DNA of 16,943 bases from Candidatus Scybalomonas excrementavium (GTDB lineage: Bacteria > Bacillota > Clostridia > Lachnospirales > Lachnospiraceae). The notes under the pieces were generated by a model, which saw only the letters and a list, made by a program, of their open reading frames with translations, was not told where the DNA came from and ran no database searches. Positions within the stretch are counted from its first letter, which is position 1; each line of letters starts with the position of its first letter. The translations under genes and the position numbers were made by a program. Of the stretch, positions 1 through 7,187 are shown one piece after another. Where the stretch lies: the NCBI GenBank assembly GCA_017694765.1, contig JADIML010000127.1:1-16943 (forward strand). The letters are read 5' to 3'.

Positions 1-672
1 AAAAGCTCCCGAAAGTAGCAATGGAACAACTCCCAAAATACAAAGAACAACTCCAACCGCAATACTTATATGATAACTATTTTCAAAAGTTTCTTTTCTC
101 TCTTTTACCCCCTCTTTCACTCCATAGGAAAGACTTATCATTTCTTTTTCTAAGTAGCTATACTTTGATAATTTCATTCCATTTATAATTAAAATAGATA
201 CTCCAATTGCTACTAGAATAAGAAGAAATGTAGCCCCGATACCACTTGCCATATTCTCTGTTATATTTGAGTTTTCATACTCCGAAATACCTAATAAGAA
301 AACAAAAATAATTGGTGATAATATGAATAGAGAAATAGCAGCTGCTATTCTAATAGAGGCCTTTTTTGTCAAATTTATAAAGTCATTTACTTCTTCATCA
401 GATACTTCGATTGCTTTTGAAATTTTTATATTTTCATTTGTTTGATCTTCTCTTTTATTTTCTTCGAATTCTATTTGTTCTTTTAAAAGATAATCAGTAC
501 TTACACCAAATAAATCGCTCATTTTAATAATGCGATCAATATCTGGAATTGAAATTCCACTTTCCCATTTTGAAATAGACTGTCTTGAAATTCCTAAATG
601 CTCTGCTAATTCCTCCTGTGACCATCCTCGTTGTTTTCTAAGTAGCATGACTTTTTCTGCTAATGTCATCAT
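1..672 (-). CDS. XRE-family HTH regulator with C-terminal membrane segments (partial, 3' end missing)
   Basis: The frame is open from an ATG at 672 to the window edge, giving 224 codons without a stop, so the C-terminus is missing. Residues about 4-62 form a classic HTH_3/Cro-CI domain (WSQEELAEHLGISRQSISKWE, then a conserved DLFGVSTDYLL helix). An acidic linker of about 40 residues follows, then three hydrophobic stretches at about 106-128, 145-164 and 201-224 that look like membrane helices. Membrane-anchored XRE regulators of this kind are common in Lachnospiraceae, but their ligands are mostly unknown. Two adjacent ATGs (672 and 669) are possible starts; the only Shine-Dalgarno-like bases (AGG) directly abut the first ATG, so translation may be weak. 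The gene is divergent from the MerR-methyltransferase with an 18-bp gap. Family assignment is firm; target genes and signal are not known. Confidence 0.85.
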   Translation of the reverse strand, partial: MMTLAEKVMLLRKQRGWSQEELAEHLGISRQSISKWESGISIPDIDRIIKMSDLFGVSTDYLLKEQIEFEENKREDQTNENIKISKAIEVSDEEVNDFINLTKKASIRIAAAISLFILSPIIFVFLLGISEYENSNITENMASGIGATFLLILVAIGVSILIINGMKLSKYSYLEKEMISLSYGVKEGVKERKETFENSYHISIAVGVVLCILGVVPLLLSGAF

Positions 673-675
673 CCT

Positions 676-689
676 ATTCGGGTACGAAT
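676..689. promoter_or_regulatory. Inverted repeat between two divergent start codons (possible operator)
   Basis: ATTCG (676-680) and CGAAT (685-689) form a 5-bp dyad around GGTA, filling most of the 18 bp between the two divergent start codons. Both flanking genes encode DNA-binding proteins, so the dyad could be an operator for either. A dyad this short could also arise by chance. No convincing -35/-10 pair was found in the gap; promoters for both genes must reach into the opposite coding region. Confidence 0.3.
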
Positions 690-690
690 T

Positions 691-1722
691 ATGAATACAT
701 ATTCCATCAAAGAAGTGGCACAAATGCTTGGTATTAAGGAAAATGCTTTACGTTTTTATGAAAAAAAAGGATTGCTTCATCCAAATAGACAAAGTAATGG
801 TTATCGCCAATATGATTTTTTAGAATTATCAAAAGCGCAAATGATCGTCTTATATCGAAAGTTTCATTTTCCGATTGAAGCAATTGAAAAACTATTACAG
901 GAAAACAATCAGTCACTTGATTTATTTATAAAACAATACGAACAGGTTACAAGAACGATTCATGAGATGAAACAGATTCAAAACAGTTTAATACAAAGTA
1001 TTAATACCTTATTATTAAATGAAGATACTGATACTATTATTAAGCGCATGAAAAATGAAGCTCATTTATTCCAGACAAGCGAATGGGTTGATCATTGGGA
1101 GTTTGATACATGGGCAGATACATATGACGAAAGTATTTTAAAAACAACAACAGGCTTGCCATTTTATGAACATTATGATGAAGTATTGCAGTTATGTATC
1201 AAGGAACTTCCAAAGGAAGGAAACGTTGTAGATGTTGGAATTGGCACCGGCAATCTTTCAAAACAAATTTTAGAAACCTATCCAGATATAGAACTTGTAG
1301 GTGTGGAACCTTCTCTTTCTATGTGTCGCCAATGTAAAAAGAAACTTCCACAAATTCCGTTGTATATCGGACACTTTTTGCAAATTCCGTTAGAGGATCA
1401 TTGTATGGATGCAATTGTAAGTACTTATGCATTTCATCATTGTAAAACAGATGAAAAGTTACAGGCAATTAGAGAAATAAAAAGAGTTTTAAAACCTAAC
1501 GGCATTTGTATACTTGGTGATCTTATGTTTGAAAATAAGAAATCTAGACGGGAATATGAAACCCAATGTACACCGCGTCAACTAAGAGAACTCGAAGATG
1601 AATTTTTTGCAAATATTGATATACTCAAATCCCAATTTCTATCAGAGGGATTTACATTTGAGGCTAAGCAAGTTGATGAAATTATGTGGGTCATCGTCGC
1701 CAAACAACAGAAAATGGATTAA
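691..1722 (+). CDS. MerR-type HTH regulator fused to a class I SAM-dependent methyltransferase
   Basis: The protein has 343 residues and two domains. Residues 1-70 are a MerR winged helix (YSIKEVAQMLGI, then ALRFYEKKGLL and GYRQYDF). Residues about 75-125 form a coiled-coil-like helical linker. Residues about 135-340 are a Rossmann methyltransferase: WADTYDES at 141-148 resembles the entry motif of YrrT-type enzymes, motif I is VVDVGIGTGN at 179-188, the acidic ribose-binding residue is E206, and VLKPNG at 266-271 is the usual post-motif strand. The frame is intact across both parts. The start at 691 is required to keep the first HTH helix, although no Shine-Dalgarno sequence precedes it. The likely role is a regulator that senses, or is coupled to, a methylated small molecule. 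The substrate cannot be predicted. The gene converges on the diguanylate cyclase gene. Confidence 0.88.
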   Translation: MNTYSIKEVAQMLGIKENALRFYEKKGLLHPNRQSNGYRQYDFLELSKAQMIVLYRKFHFPIEAIEKLLQENNQSLDLFIKQYEQVTRTIHEMKQIQNSLIQSINTLLLNEDTDTIIKRMKNEAHLFQTSEWVDHWEFDTWADTYDESILKTTTGLPFYEHYDEVLQLCIKELPKEGNVVDVGIGTGNLSKQILETYPDIELVGVEPSLSMCRQCKKKLPQIPLYIGHFLQIPLEDHCMDAIVSTYAFHHCKTDEKLQAIREIKRVLKPNGICILGDLMFENKKSRREYETQCTPRQLRELEDEFFANIDILKSQFLSEGFTFEAKQVDEIMWVIVAKQQKMD

Positions 1723-1808
1723 CTTTTCTTTTTTATTTCATAGGAAACCAATACTTTCACAAATTAATGTAACAAAATATTTTCTATAAAATAAAAAAAG
1801 TGGGTCAC

Positions 1809-1865
1809 AAAAAAGGAGCCATTGCTCCATAGATGATAATTCATCTATTTTGCAATAGCTCCTTT
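1809..1865 (-). terminator. Long intrinsic terminator after the diguanylate cyclase, between convergent genes
   Basis: AAAGGAGC (1812-1819) pairs with GCTCCTTT (1858-1865). After one mismatch ATTGC (1821-1825) pairs with GCAAT (1852-1856), and after a small internal loop ATAGATGA (1829-1836) pairs with TCATCTAT (1841-1848) around a TAAT loop. On the minus strand the arm ends in a run of six T, as expected for a terminator of the cyclase gene. The plus-strand side is only T-rich, so it may act weakly for the MerR-methyltransferase gene. An outer GTGGG (1800-1804)/CCCAC (1885-1889) pairing could lengthen the stem and is followed on the minus strand by a second T-run. Confidence 0.75.
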
Positions 1866-1900
1866 CTTATATTTTATGGCAGCTCCCACGTTTCACCTCT

Positions 1901-4348
1901 CTATTTTTTGCTCGCTAAATATTCACTTCTTTTACAGTGTCTTTTACAACCAATACATTCATGTCGCATGCATTCTGTTCCATCGCTAATAAAAAATCCA
2001 TTTTTTCCACCAAGTTTTGCTACATACATAGCAGCATCCACTTTTTTATACAATTTATCATAAGTATTAACAGATTGGGATGCAAATGCTGCTCCAATGC
2101 TAATAGAAACTTGAAATTCTTTGTACTGATCAAATACCATTTTGTTGGCTTCTAAGATAAATTGTTCTAATTTTTCTGTCAAACCATCCACGCTCATGGA
2201 AGTATGCATAAAGATTAAAAATTCATCTCCTCCAAGCCTACATTTTACATCGTCTTGTCTAAAGAATTGATCAATAAATTGGCTAATTTCTTTTAATAAC
2301 TTATCACCGGTTGGATGTCCTAGATAATCATTTACCGATTTAAAATTATCTACATCAAACATAATAAGAATCCCTTTTGAGGAATCCATCTCAAGCAATG
2401 TATTAATAGAATCTTGAGCTGCTGCTCGATTGAGTAAATTCGTTAATGCGTCTCTCTTTGATTTTTCTATTAACGCATAGTGCTCAGAAACTTCCCTATT
2501 GACATCACAAATCTTCCCAAGAGCATAAGTCGCTACACCATTTTCATTTTTAATTACTTTTAGTATAATTCGATACCATCTCTTCTCATTCTTAACTTCC
2601 ATGAGAAAATTGCGACTGCTATCTTCCTTCTTTTCAATCATATCTTTCAAAAATCCATATTGATTGTTTGTCATATAATGTTTTATCTCATGCCTATGAT
2701 CAAACATAATCTTATCATTTTGAATCAGTAAATAGTCTTTTTCATAGCTATATTCAAATAAACATTCATCTGTTAAATTGGATAATTCATTAAATCGTTT
2801 ATGCTGTAATACAATCTCTCGCATCATAGAAGACTTAATTCGAACGCTTCTTCCATATAACAAAGCTCCTACACACACTAAAATTAATCCAACTACACTT
2901 ATTTGCCATACATATACTTTTAGAAAATCAACTAATGTATAATCTATATGATTTACCAGATTTTCATAAATAATTTCCTGCTTTTGCTCATTAGTTACGG
3001 AGTTCAAATAAGAATTTATAATGGATAAAAGATGCATTTTATCTTTATTCACTAATCCTATAGAATATTGAATAGAATTTACATCATTAATATCTGTCAC
3101 AATTTCTGCATATTTTCCTTTATTTTGCAAGTAAAAACTCGTACAGTAAGCATCCAAATATGCTGTTTCATTTTTATTTTTTCTCAAGTAATTTAACACT
3201 TGCTCTGTATTATATATGAAATCTTTATTTACATCTTCTTTACCATCGCCTTTTTTATTCGAAACTAAAATCTGATGACTTTTTAAATAAGGTAATGATA
3301 ATGTCATATCTATTTCTGACAGTAGTATACAGTTATCTGGAACTCCTATCATGAGATCAATATCATTCTCTTTTAATTTTTTTAGACAATCTTCATAATC
3401 TTTTGCTACAATAATCTCATATTGAAGTCCTGTGGTCTCCTTCATTTTTTCCAAGTAACTAACGGAAATCCCTTTTGGTCCTTGATTATAATACTGGATA
3501 GGTGCATTTCCATCAAGCATTAACACTTTTATTATACCAAGAGATTTTATATACTCTTTATTTTCTTCTGAAATAGAAAACGTATTGTTGACGCTAAAAT
3601 ACTTTTTATATAAACTCGCTTGAAGATAAGGGTTTGCTGAATTAATATTTGATAATGCACTATTGATTTCTCTTATCAAAGTTGAATTATTTTTGCTAAT
3701 TGCAAAATAGTATGGAACTGGTAAAAATTTTGCAATACTTTTAAATCCCTTATGCATGGAAATATCAACTTGTAACGTAGCATCGACCGTTCCATCTTCC
3801 ATTGCTTGCATTAACTCATCATATTCATCAAAAGTTACAAGCTCATAAGAAAAGCCATTCAGGTTTGCAAACTTCTCTAATTCCTTTTCCCTCCTTTCTA
3901 ACCCCGGATAGATCCCAACTTTGATTCCATTCCAATTTTGAAAATCATCACTAATCCACTCTGCATTTCCTTCATTAACTGCTAATGTTGTGTATGCCAT
4001 TCCATAAGGATATCCAGGATAATCATAAATTTTGGCTAGTTCATCACTATATACAGTACCTCCTAGTATATCGATCTCGCCATCTTTCAGCATTTCTAGC
4101 AATGTACTAATCTGTTGATTGAGATCTCCATCAACTTCTACAAATTCATATTCCCAACCTGTGTATTTCTTTATTTCCTCTAAATAATCAACAGTATATC
4201 CAACATAATTACCTTTTTTATCCTTCTCTGTTAATCCTCTTTGAATTGGATATCCTACTTTTATTACTTGATTATTATCGGCATGAACAACCACAATATT
4301 CGTAAACATCAAAAATGCCATGGAAATAATAAACAACCATTTTTTCAT
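1901..4348 (-). CDS. Membrane diguanylate cyclase: two solute-binding-like sensor domains, TM helix, GGDEF, Cys/His tail
   Basis: The protein is 815 residues with the start at 4348, chosen because GGAG lies 6 nt upstream (4355-4358); an in-frame ATG at 4360 has no such site. A signal peptide covers residues 1-23 (MKKWLFIISM onward, ending VVHA). Two bacterial solute-binding family 3-like domains follow at about 30-255 and 270-470; these usually bind amino acids outside the membrane. A TM helix spans about 479-499, then a PAS-like region at about 515-620. The GGDEF domain at about 630-786 has FDVDNFK, GHPTGD and the active-site GGDEF at 706-710. RQDD at 697-700, five residues upstream, is the RxxD product-inhibition site. 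It should make cyclic di-GMP from two GTP in response to an external ligand. The C-terminus carries Cys 793, 798, 801, 805 and His 796, 804. No EAL domain is present. The ligand is unknown. Confidence 0.92.
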   Translation of the reverse strand: MKKWLFIISMAFLMFTNIVVVHADNNQVIKVGYPIQRGLTEKDKKGNYVGYTVDYLEEIKKYTGWEYEFVEVDGDLNQQISTLLEMLKDGEIDILGGTVYSDELAKIYDYPGYPYGMAYTTLAVNEGNAEWISDDFQNWNGIKVGIYPGLERREKELEKFANLNGFSYELVTFDEYDELMQAMEDGTVDATLQVDISMHKGFKSIAKFLPVPYYFAISKNNSTLIREINSALSNINSANPYLQASLYKKYFSVNNTFSISEENKEYIKSLGIIKVLMLDGNAPIQYYNQGPKGISVSYLEKMKETTGLQYEIIVAKDYEDCLKKLKENDIDLMIGVPDNCILLSEIDMTLSLPYLKSHQILVSNKKGDGKEDVNKDFIYNTEQVLNYLRKNKNETAYLDAYCTSFYLQNKGKYAEIVTDINDVNSIQYSIGLVNKDKMHLLSIINSYLNSVTNEQKQEIIYENLVNHIDYTLVDFLKVYVWQISVVGLILVCVGALLYGRSVRIKSSMMREIVLQHKRFNELSNLTDECLFEYSYEKDYLLIQNDKIMFDHRHEIKHYMTNNQYGFLKDMIEKKEDSSRNFLMEVKNEKRWYRIILKVIKNENGVATYALGKICDVNREVSEHYALIEKSKRDALTNLLNRAAAQDSINTLLEMDSSKGILIMFDVDNFKSVNDYLGHPTGDKLLKEISQFIDQFFRQDDVKCRLGGDEFLIFMHTSMSVDGLTEKLEQFILEANKMVFDQYKEFQVSISIGAAFASQSVNTYDKLYKKVDAAMYVAKLGGKNGFFISDGTECMRHECIGCKRHCKRSEYLASKK

Positions 4349-4413
4349 TGTGAACTCCATTTCTATGCTATTACAAATTACATCGTATTATTAATAAAAA
4401 TATATTATTATAG

Positions 4414-4442
4414 AAAAAACCCCTCAGAAAAATCCTGAGAGG
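4414..4442 (-). terminator. Intrinsic terminator of the rplM-rpsI unit
   Basis: On the minus strand CCTCTCAG (4442-4435) pairs with CTGAGGGG (4427-4420), 8 bp with one wobble, around a 7-nt AT-rich loop, and six T follow (4419-4414). It lies about 50 nt after the rpsI stop. The AT-rich stretch from here to the cyclase start (4349-4413) probably holds the cyclase promoter, but no -35/-10 pair stands out. Confidence 0.85.
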
Positions 4443-4489
4443 TTCTACATATCCTAAATAAATACGTCGTTCTGTATAGAAACGTATGA

Positions 4490-4882
4490 CTAACGTTTTG
4501 AGAACTGTGGAGCACGACGAGCTGCTTTTAATCCGTATTTCTTTCTTTCTTTCATTCTTGGATCACGAGTTAAGAATCCAGCTTTCTTTAATACTGGACG
4601 GAATTCTCCATCAGCTTGTAATAAAGCTCTAGAGATACCATGTCTGATAGCACCAGCTTGTCCTGTAAATCCACCACCATGAACATTTACTAATACATCA
4701 TATTTATCAGTTGTATTTGTAGCTGCTAATGGTTGACGAACGATTAATTTAAGAGTTTCTAATCCAAAATATTCGTCCATATCTCTTTTGTTGATAGTTA
4801 CTTTACCTGTTCCAGGTACTAAATATACTCTTGCGATACTGCTTTTTCTTCTTCCAGTTCCGTAATATCTTGCACTTGCCAC
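4490..4882 (-). CDS. rpsI: 30S ribosomal protein uS9
   Basis: This 130-residue protein has the family's full length. It contains YYGTGRRKSSIARV near the N-terminus, GGGFTGQAGAIRHGI in the middle, and the basic C-terminal tail ending SKR that reaches the P-site tRNA in the 30S head. The start codon is GTG at 4882; an AGGAGG site lies 8 nt upstream, and no in-frame ATG lies near it. It follows rplM after a 17-nt gap, the conserved L13-S9 pair, and shares the promoter at 5477-5505. A terminator follows at 4414-4442. Confidence 0.98.
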   Translation of the reverse strand: MASARYYGTGRRKSSIARVYLVPGTGKVTINKRDMDEYFGLETLKLIVRQPLAATNTTDKYDVLVNVHGGGFTGQAGAIRHGISRALLQADGEFRPVLKKAGFLTRDPRMKERKKYGLKAARRAPQFSKR

Positions 4883-4899
4883 GATCTATTCCTCCTCAA

Positions 4900-5334
4900 T
4901 TAATATTTAATCACTAATTCTTTTGGCTGCTGAGCTGCATTTGCATGTTCTGGTCCAGCATATACATGTAATTTTTTAATCATAGATCTTCCTAAAGGTC
5001 CTTTTGGAAGCATACCTTTTACTGCTAATTCAATAACCTGTTCTGGTTTTTTTGCTAATTTTTCTTTTAAAGTTGTTTCTTTCATTCCACCTACATAATC
5101 AGAGTGATTGTAGTAGATTTTCTGATCCATTTTTTTACCAGTCACTTGGATTTTGTCAGCATTGATAACGATTACGTTGTCACCGCAGTCCATGTGTGGA
5201 GTATAGATTGGTTTGTTTTTTCCTCTTAATACTTTTGCAATTTCAGATGATAAACGTCCTAATGTATGTCCTGTAGCGTCAACTACATACCATTCTCTTG
5301 TGATTGTTGATGGGCTAGCCATAAAACTCTTCAT
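4900..5334 (-). CDS. rplM: 50S ribosomal protein uL13
   Basis: This is a 144-residue protein starting MKSFMASPSTI, the usual Firmicute uL13 N-terminus, with WYVVDATGHTLGRLSS and the late motif GMLPKGPLGR. uL13 is an early assembly protein of the large subunit. The ATG at 5334 was chosen over an upstream in-frame ATG at 5361 because AAGGAGG lies 7 nt before it and family length matches. It is first in a two-gene unit with rpsI, preceded by a consensus promoter and a leader of about 135 nt that can fold. Transcription may also read through from truA, since no terminator is visible between them. Confidence 0.98.
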   Translation of the reverse strand: MKSFMASPSTITREWYVVDATGHTLGRLSSEIAKVLRGKNKPIYTPHMDCGDNVIVINADKIQVTGKKMDQKIYYNHSDYVGGMKETTLKEKLAKKPEQVIELAVKGMLPKGPLGRSMIKKLHVYAGPEHANAAQQPKELVIKY

Positions 5335-5470
5335 GAGTGATCCTCCTTGTAAACTTATCAAATGTTTTTATATTCCAAACCATCTCGCCGGGGCTATGGC
5401 TAGATGTTTCTCTATAACGAAATTATGCGAAAACAGGAAATGTCCGAACCTGTTTTACATGATGTCACAT
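5335..5470 (-). ncRNA. Structured 5' leader of rplM-rpsI (possible L13 autoregulatory leader)
   Basis: The leader between the predicted transcription start (about 5470) and rplM has two stem-loops. AAAACAGG (5430-5437) pairs perfectly with CCTGTTTT (5449-5456). CATCT (5381-5385) pairs with AGATG (5402-5406), enclosing GCC (5387-5389)/GGC (5398-5400), with A/T pairs extending the outer end past a bulge. Low-GC Gram-positive bacteria are known to carry an L13 leader motif at this place, thought to let L13 control its own operon. I could not align this leader to that family, so identity is inferred from position and folding. Confidence 0.5.
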
Positions 5471-5476
5471 TTAAAC

Positions 5477-5505
5477 ATTATATTATACCTAACCGTGTGT
5501 GTCAA
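5477..5505 (-). promoter_or_regulatory. Consensus sigma-A promoter for rplM-rpsI
   Basis: On the minus strand TTGACA (5505-5500) and TATAAT (5482-5477) are both perfect hexamers separated by exactly 17 bp. A second overlapping TATAAT lies 5 bp closer but with poor spacing. The position, about 140 bp before rplM and after the truA stop, fits a strong ribosomal-protein promoter. Confidence 0.88.
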
Positions 5506-5540
5506 TATCTATTTTCCAAATATCGGCGAAATTTTTCTAG

Positions 5541-5549
5541 TTATCCACA
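5541..5549 (+). promoter_or_regulatory. Perfect DnaA-box sequence, copy 1
   Basis: TTATCCACA matches the high-affinity DnaA box exactly. It lies between the truA stop and the rplM promoter, about 36 bp upstream of the -35 hexamer, in direct orientation with a second copy 31 bp away. DnaA binding is inferred from the match only. Confidence 0.45.
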
Positions 5550-5571
5550 GGAATCGATGCAAAATAGAAAT

Positions 5572-5580
5572 TTATCCACA
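5572..5580 (+). promoter_or_regulatory. Perfect DnaA-box sequence, copy 2
   Basis: A second TTATCCACA, starting 31 bp from the first (about three helical turns, same face). It overlaps the last codons and stop of truA (Cys-Gly-stop read on the minus strand), so part of the match is coding. Confidence 0.42.
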
Positions 5581-6363
5581 TTCTTCTATATGAGCACTGT
5601 TCATGCTAGTTTTGTTCTCTTCCTCTATATACTGAATCTCTATGAGAGACAGTCCCCTAGCTGGTGCTGTTGGACCTGCTTTACTTCTATCACATGCTTT
5701 CATAATATCTTTCACTTCTTCTGGTTTTCCATTCCCAAGCCCAACTCTTGTTAAAGTTCCAACGATAATACGAACCATATTATAGAGAAAACCATTACCA
5801 GTTATTCGGATTCTTACGATATCATCTTGATCTTTTGTAACATCTAGCGAGTAAACTGTACGAATAGTTGACTTTACTTGTGCTCCAGCAGAACAAAAAC
5901 TTTTAAAGTCATGTTCTCCGACGATATAGTTTGCTGCTTCTTGCATTGCTTCTATATTAAGTGGGTAATGAATAAAATCTGCATATAATCGATACATGGG
6001 ATCTGGAAATTTTCGATTTAAAATCTTGTATTCATATGTTTTGATTGTATTACAATATCTTGGATGAAAGTCTTTATCCACTTCACAAGAAGATTGAATC
6101 ACGATATCATCAGGTAATCTTTGGTTGAGGGCATAAGAAATTTTTTCTCCCGGAATTCTTGTTTCTGAATCAAAAACAGCTACATTTCCTCTTCCGTGAA
6201 CACCTGAATCTGTACGGCTAGCCCCAATAACTACAATCTCTTCTTTTAATAACTCGCTTAAACAGCGATTCAGCTCTCCTTCGATTGTCTTTCCATTATT
6301 TTGTACTTGCCAACCACAGTAGTTGCTCCCATCATAGGCAACGACTAACTTAAAACGCTTCAT
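5572..6363 (-). CDS. truA: tRNA pseudouridine synthase A
   Basis: This 263-residue enzyme converts uridines 38-40 of the tRNA anticodon stem to pseudouridine. It begins MKRFKLVVAYDGSNYCGWQ, the usual TruA start. The catalytic aspartate is D52 in ASRTDSGVHG. NGFLYNMVR and the late motif APARGLSL are also present. The ATG at 6363 is preceded by AAGGAG at 7 nt; the frame stays open upstream into the ecfT 3' end, but that extension is not TruA-like. It follows ecfT by 23 nt, giving the conserved Firmicute order ecfA1-ecfA2-ecfT-truA-rplM-rpsI. A single Ser replaces the more common Ala/Lys after RTD, which is tolerated in the family. Confidence 0.97.
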   Translation of the reverse strand: MKRFKLVVAYDGSNYCGWQVQNNGKTIEGELNRCLSELLKEEIVVIGASRTDSGVHGRGNVAVFDSETRIPGEKISYALNQRLPDDIVIQSSCEVDKDFHPRYCNTIKTYEYKILNRKFPDPMYRLYADFIHYPLNIEAMQEAANYIVGEHDFKSFCSAGAQVKSTIRTVYSLDVTKDQDDIVRIRITGNGFLYNMVRIIVGTLTRVGLGNGKPEEVKDIMKACDRSKAGPTAPARGLSLIEIQYIEEENKTSMNSAHIEECG

Positions 6364-6386
6364 AGTCTTTCTCCTTCCATTATCAC

Positions 6387-7187
6387 TTATAAAAAAATTT
6401 GAACTCCTATCATCACAATCAAATAGATTCCTAAAATGACATAGGCAATATAATCCCTCTTCTGATACACAAGAGGCTTCATTTTTGTTCTTCCATCTCC
6501 TCCATGATAACAACGTGCCTCCATCGCCATAGCAAGATCATTGGAACGTCGAATGGCTGATACAAAAAGTGGTACCATAATTGGAATTAGCCCTTGCATT
6601 TTTTCTTTTAAAGTTCCACGATTAAAATCAGCTCCTCTTGCTGCTTGTGCTTTCATAATTTTCTCTAATTCTTCTGTTAAAATTGGAATAAATCGAAGAG
6701 CAATTGCCATCATCATAGCGATTTCATGCACCGGTACTTTTATGATTTTTAAAAATCCAAATAGTCTCTCTAATCCATCAGTCAATGCTGTTGGTGTTGT
6801 CGTAAATGTCATAAGAGAAGACCCTAAAATTAAATAAATCAATCGAATGGCTAAAAAGAATGCTAACGAAATCCCTTGTTTTGTAATCGTAAAAATCCAC
6901 CATGAAAAAATTGGTTCTCCCGGTGTAAATAACACATTAATTGTAACAGAAAAAATAAGTAGTATAAAAATTGGTTTTAACCCTTTTACAATAAAAGAAA
7001 AGGGAACTTTAGATATTTTAATGGCACTAACTAAAAAAATCGTTGCAAAACCATAGGCAATCATCGATTTTCCCAAAAATAGACTAAGAACAAAAATCAT
7101 AGTTCCTAAAATTTTTGTTCTTGGATCGAAACGATGTAAAGAAGAATCCGAAGGATAATATTGTCCAATTGTAATATCTCTAAGCAT
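6387..7187 (-). CDS. ecfT: ECF transporter transmembrane subunit EcfT
   Basis: This 266-residue membrane protein is the scaffold joining ECF ATPases to exchangeable vitamin-binding S components. The N-terminus has the DPRTKILG motif at 21-28, followed by several hydrophobic helices. A long cytoplasmic region carries the two coupling motifs AARG (182-185) and EARC (223-226), whose arginines contact the ATPases; the second has Cys where many families have Gly. A final TM helix ends at the C-terminus. The start ATG overlaps the ecfA2 stop by 8 nt, with AAGGAGG inside ecfA2 as ribosome site, so translation is coupled. No S component is encoded nearby, which fits a shared (group II) module. Confidence 0.95.
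   Translation of the reverse strand: MLRDITIGQYYPSDSSLHRFDPRTKILGTMIFVLSLFLGKSMIAYGFATIFLVSAIKISKVPFSFIVKGLKPIFILLIFSVTINVLFTPGEPIFSWWIFTITKQGISLAFFLAIRLIYLILGSSLMTFTTTPTALTDGLERLFGFLKIIKVPVHEIAMMMAIALRFIPILTEELEKIMKAQAARGADFNRGTLKEKMQGLIPIMVPLFVSAIRRSNDLAMAMEARCYHGGDGRTKMKPLVYQKRDYIAYVILGIYLIVMIGVQIFL

Noticed and set aside
545..558. Palindrome GGAATT-GA-AATTCC in the XRE gene
   Set aside because: It encodes residues in and after the recognition helix and has no promoter context, so chance is most likely.
1799..1806. Octamer AGTGGGTC shared with 11223-11230
   Set aside because: Two copies of an 8-mer in 17 kb is expected by chance, and the surrounding sequences differ.
5213..5754. Plus-strand frames opposite rplM, its leader and truA
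   Set aside because: They are antisense to well-supported genes, have no ribosome site and no family resemblance.
6074..6082. TTATCCACT, an 8/9 match to a DnaA box
   Set aside because: It lies inside truA, differs at a conserved base and is far from the two perfect copies.
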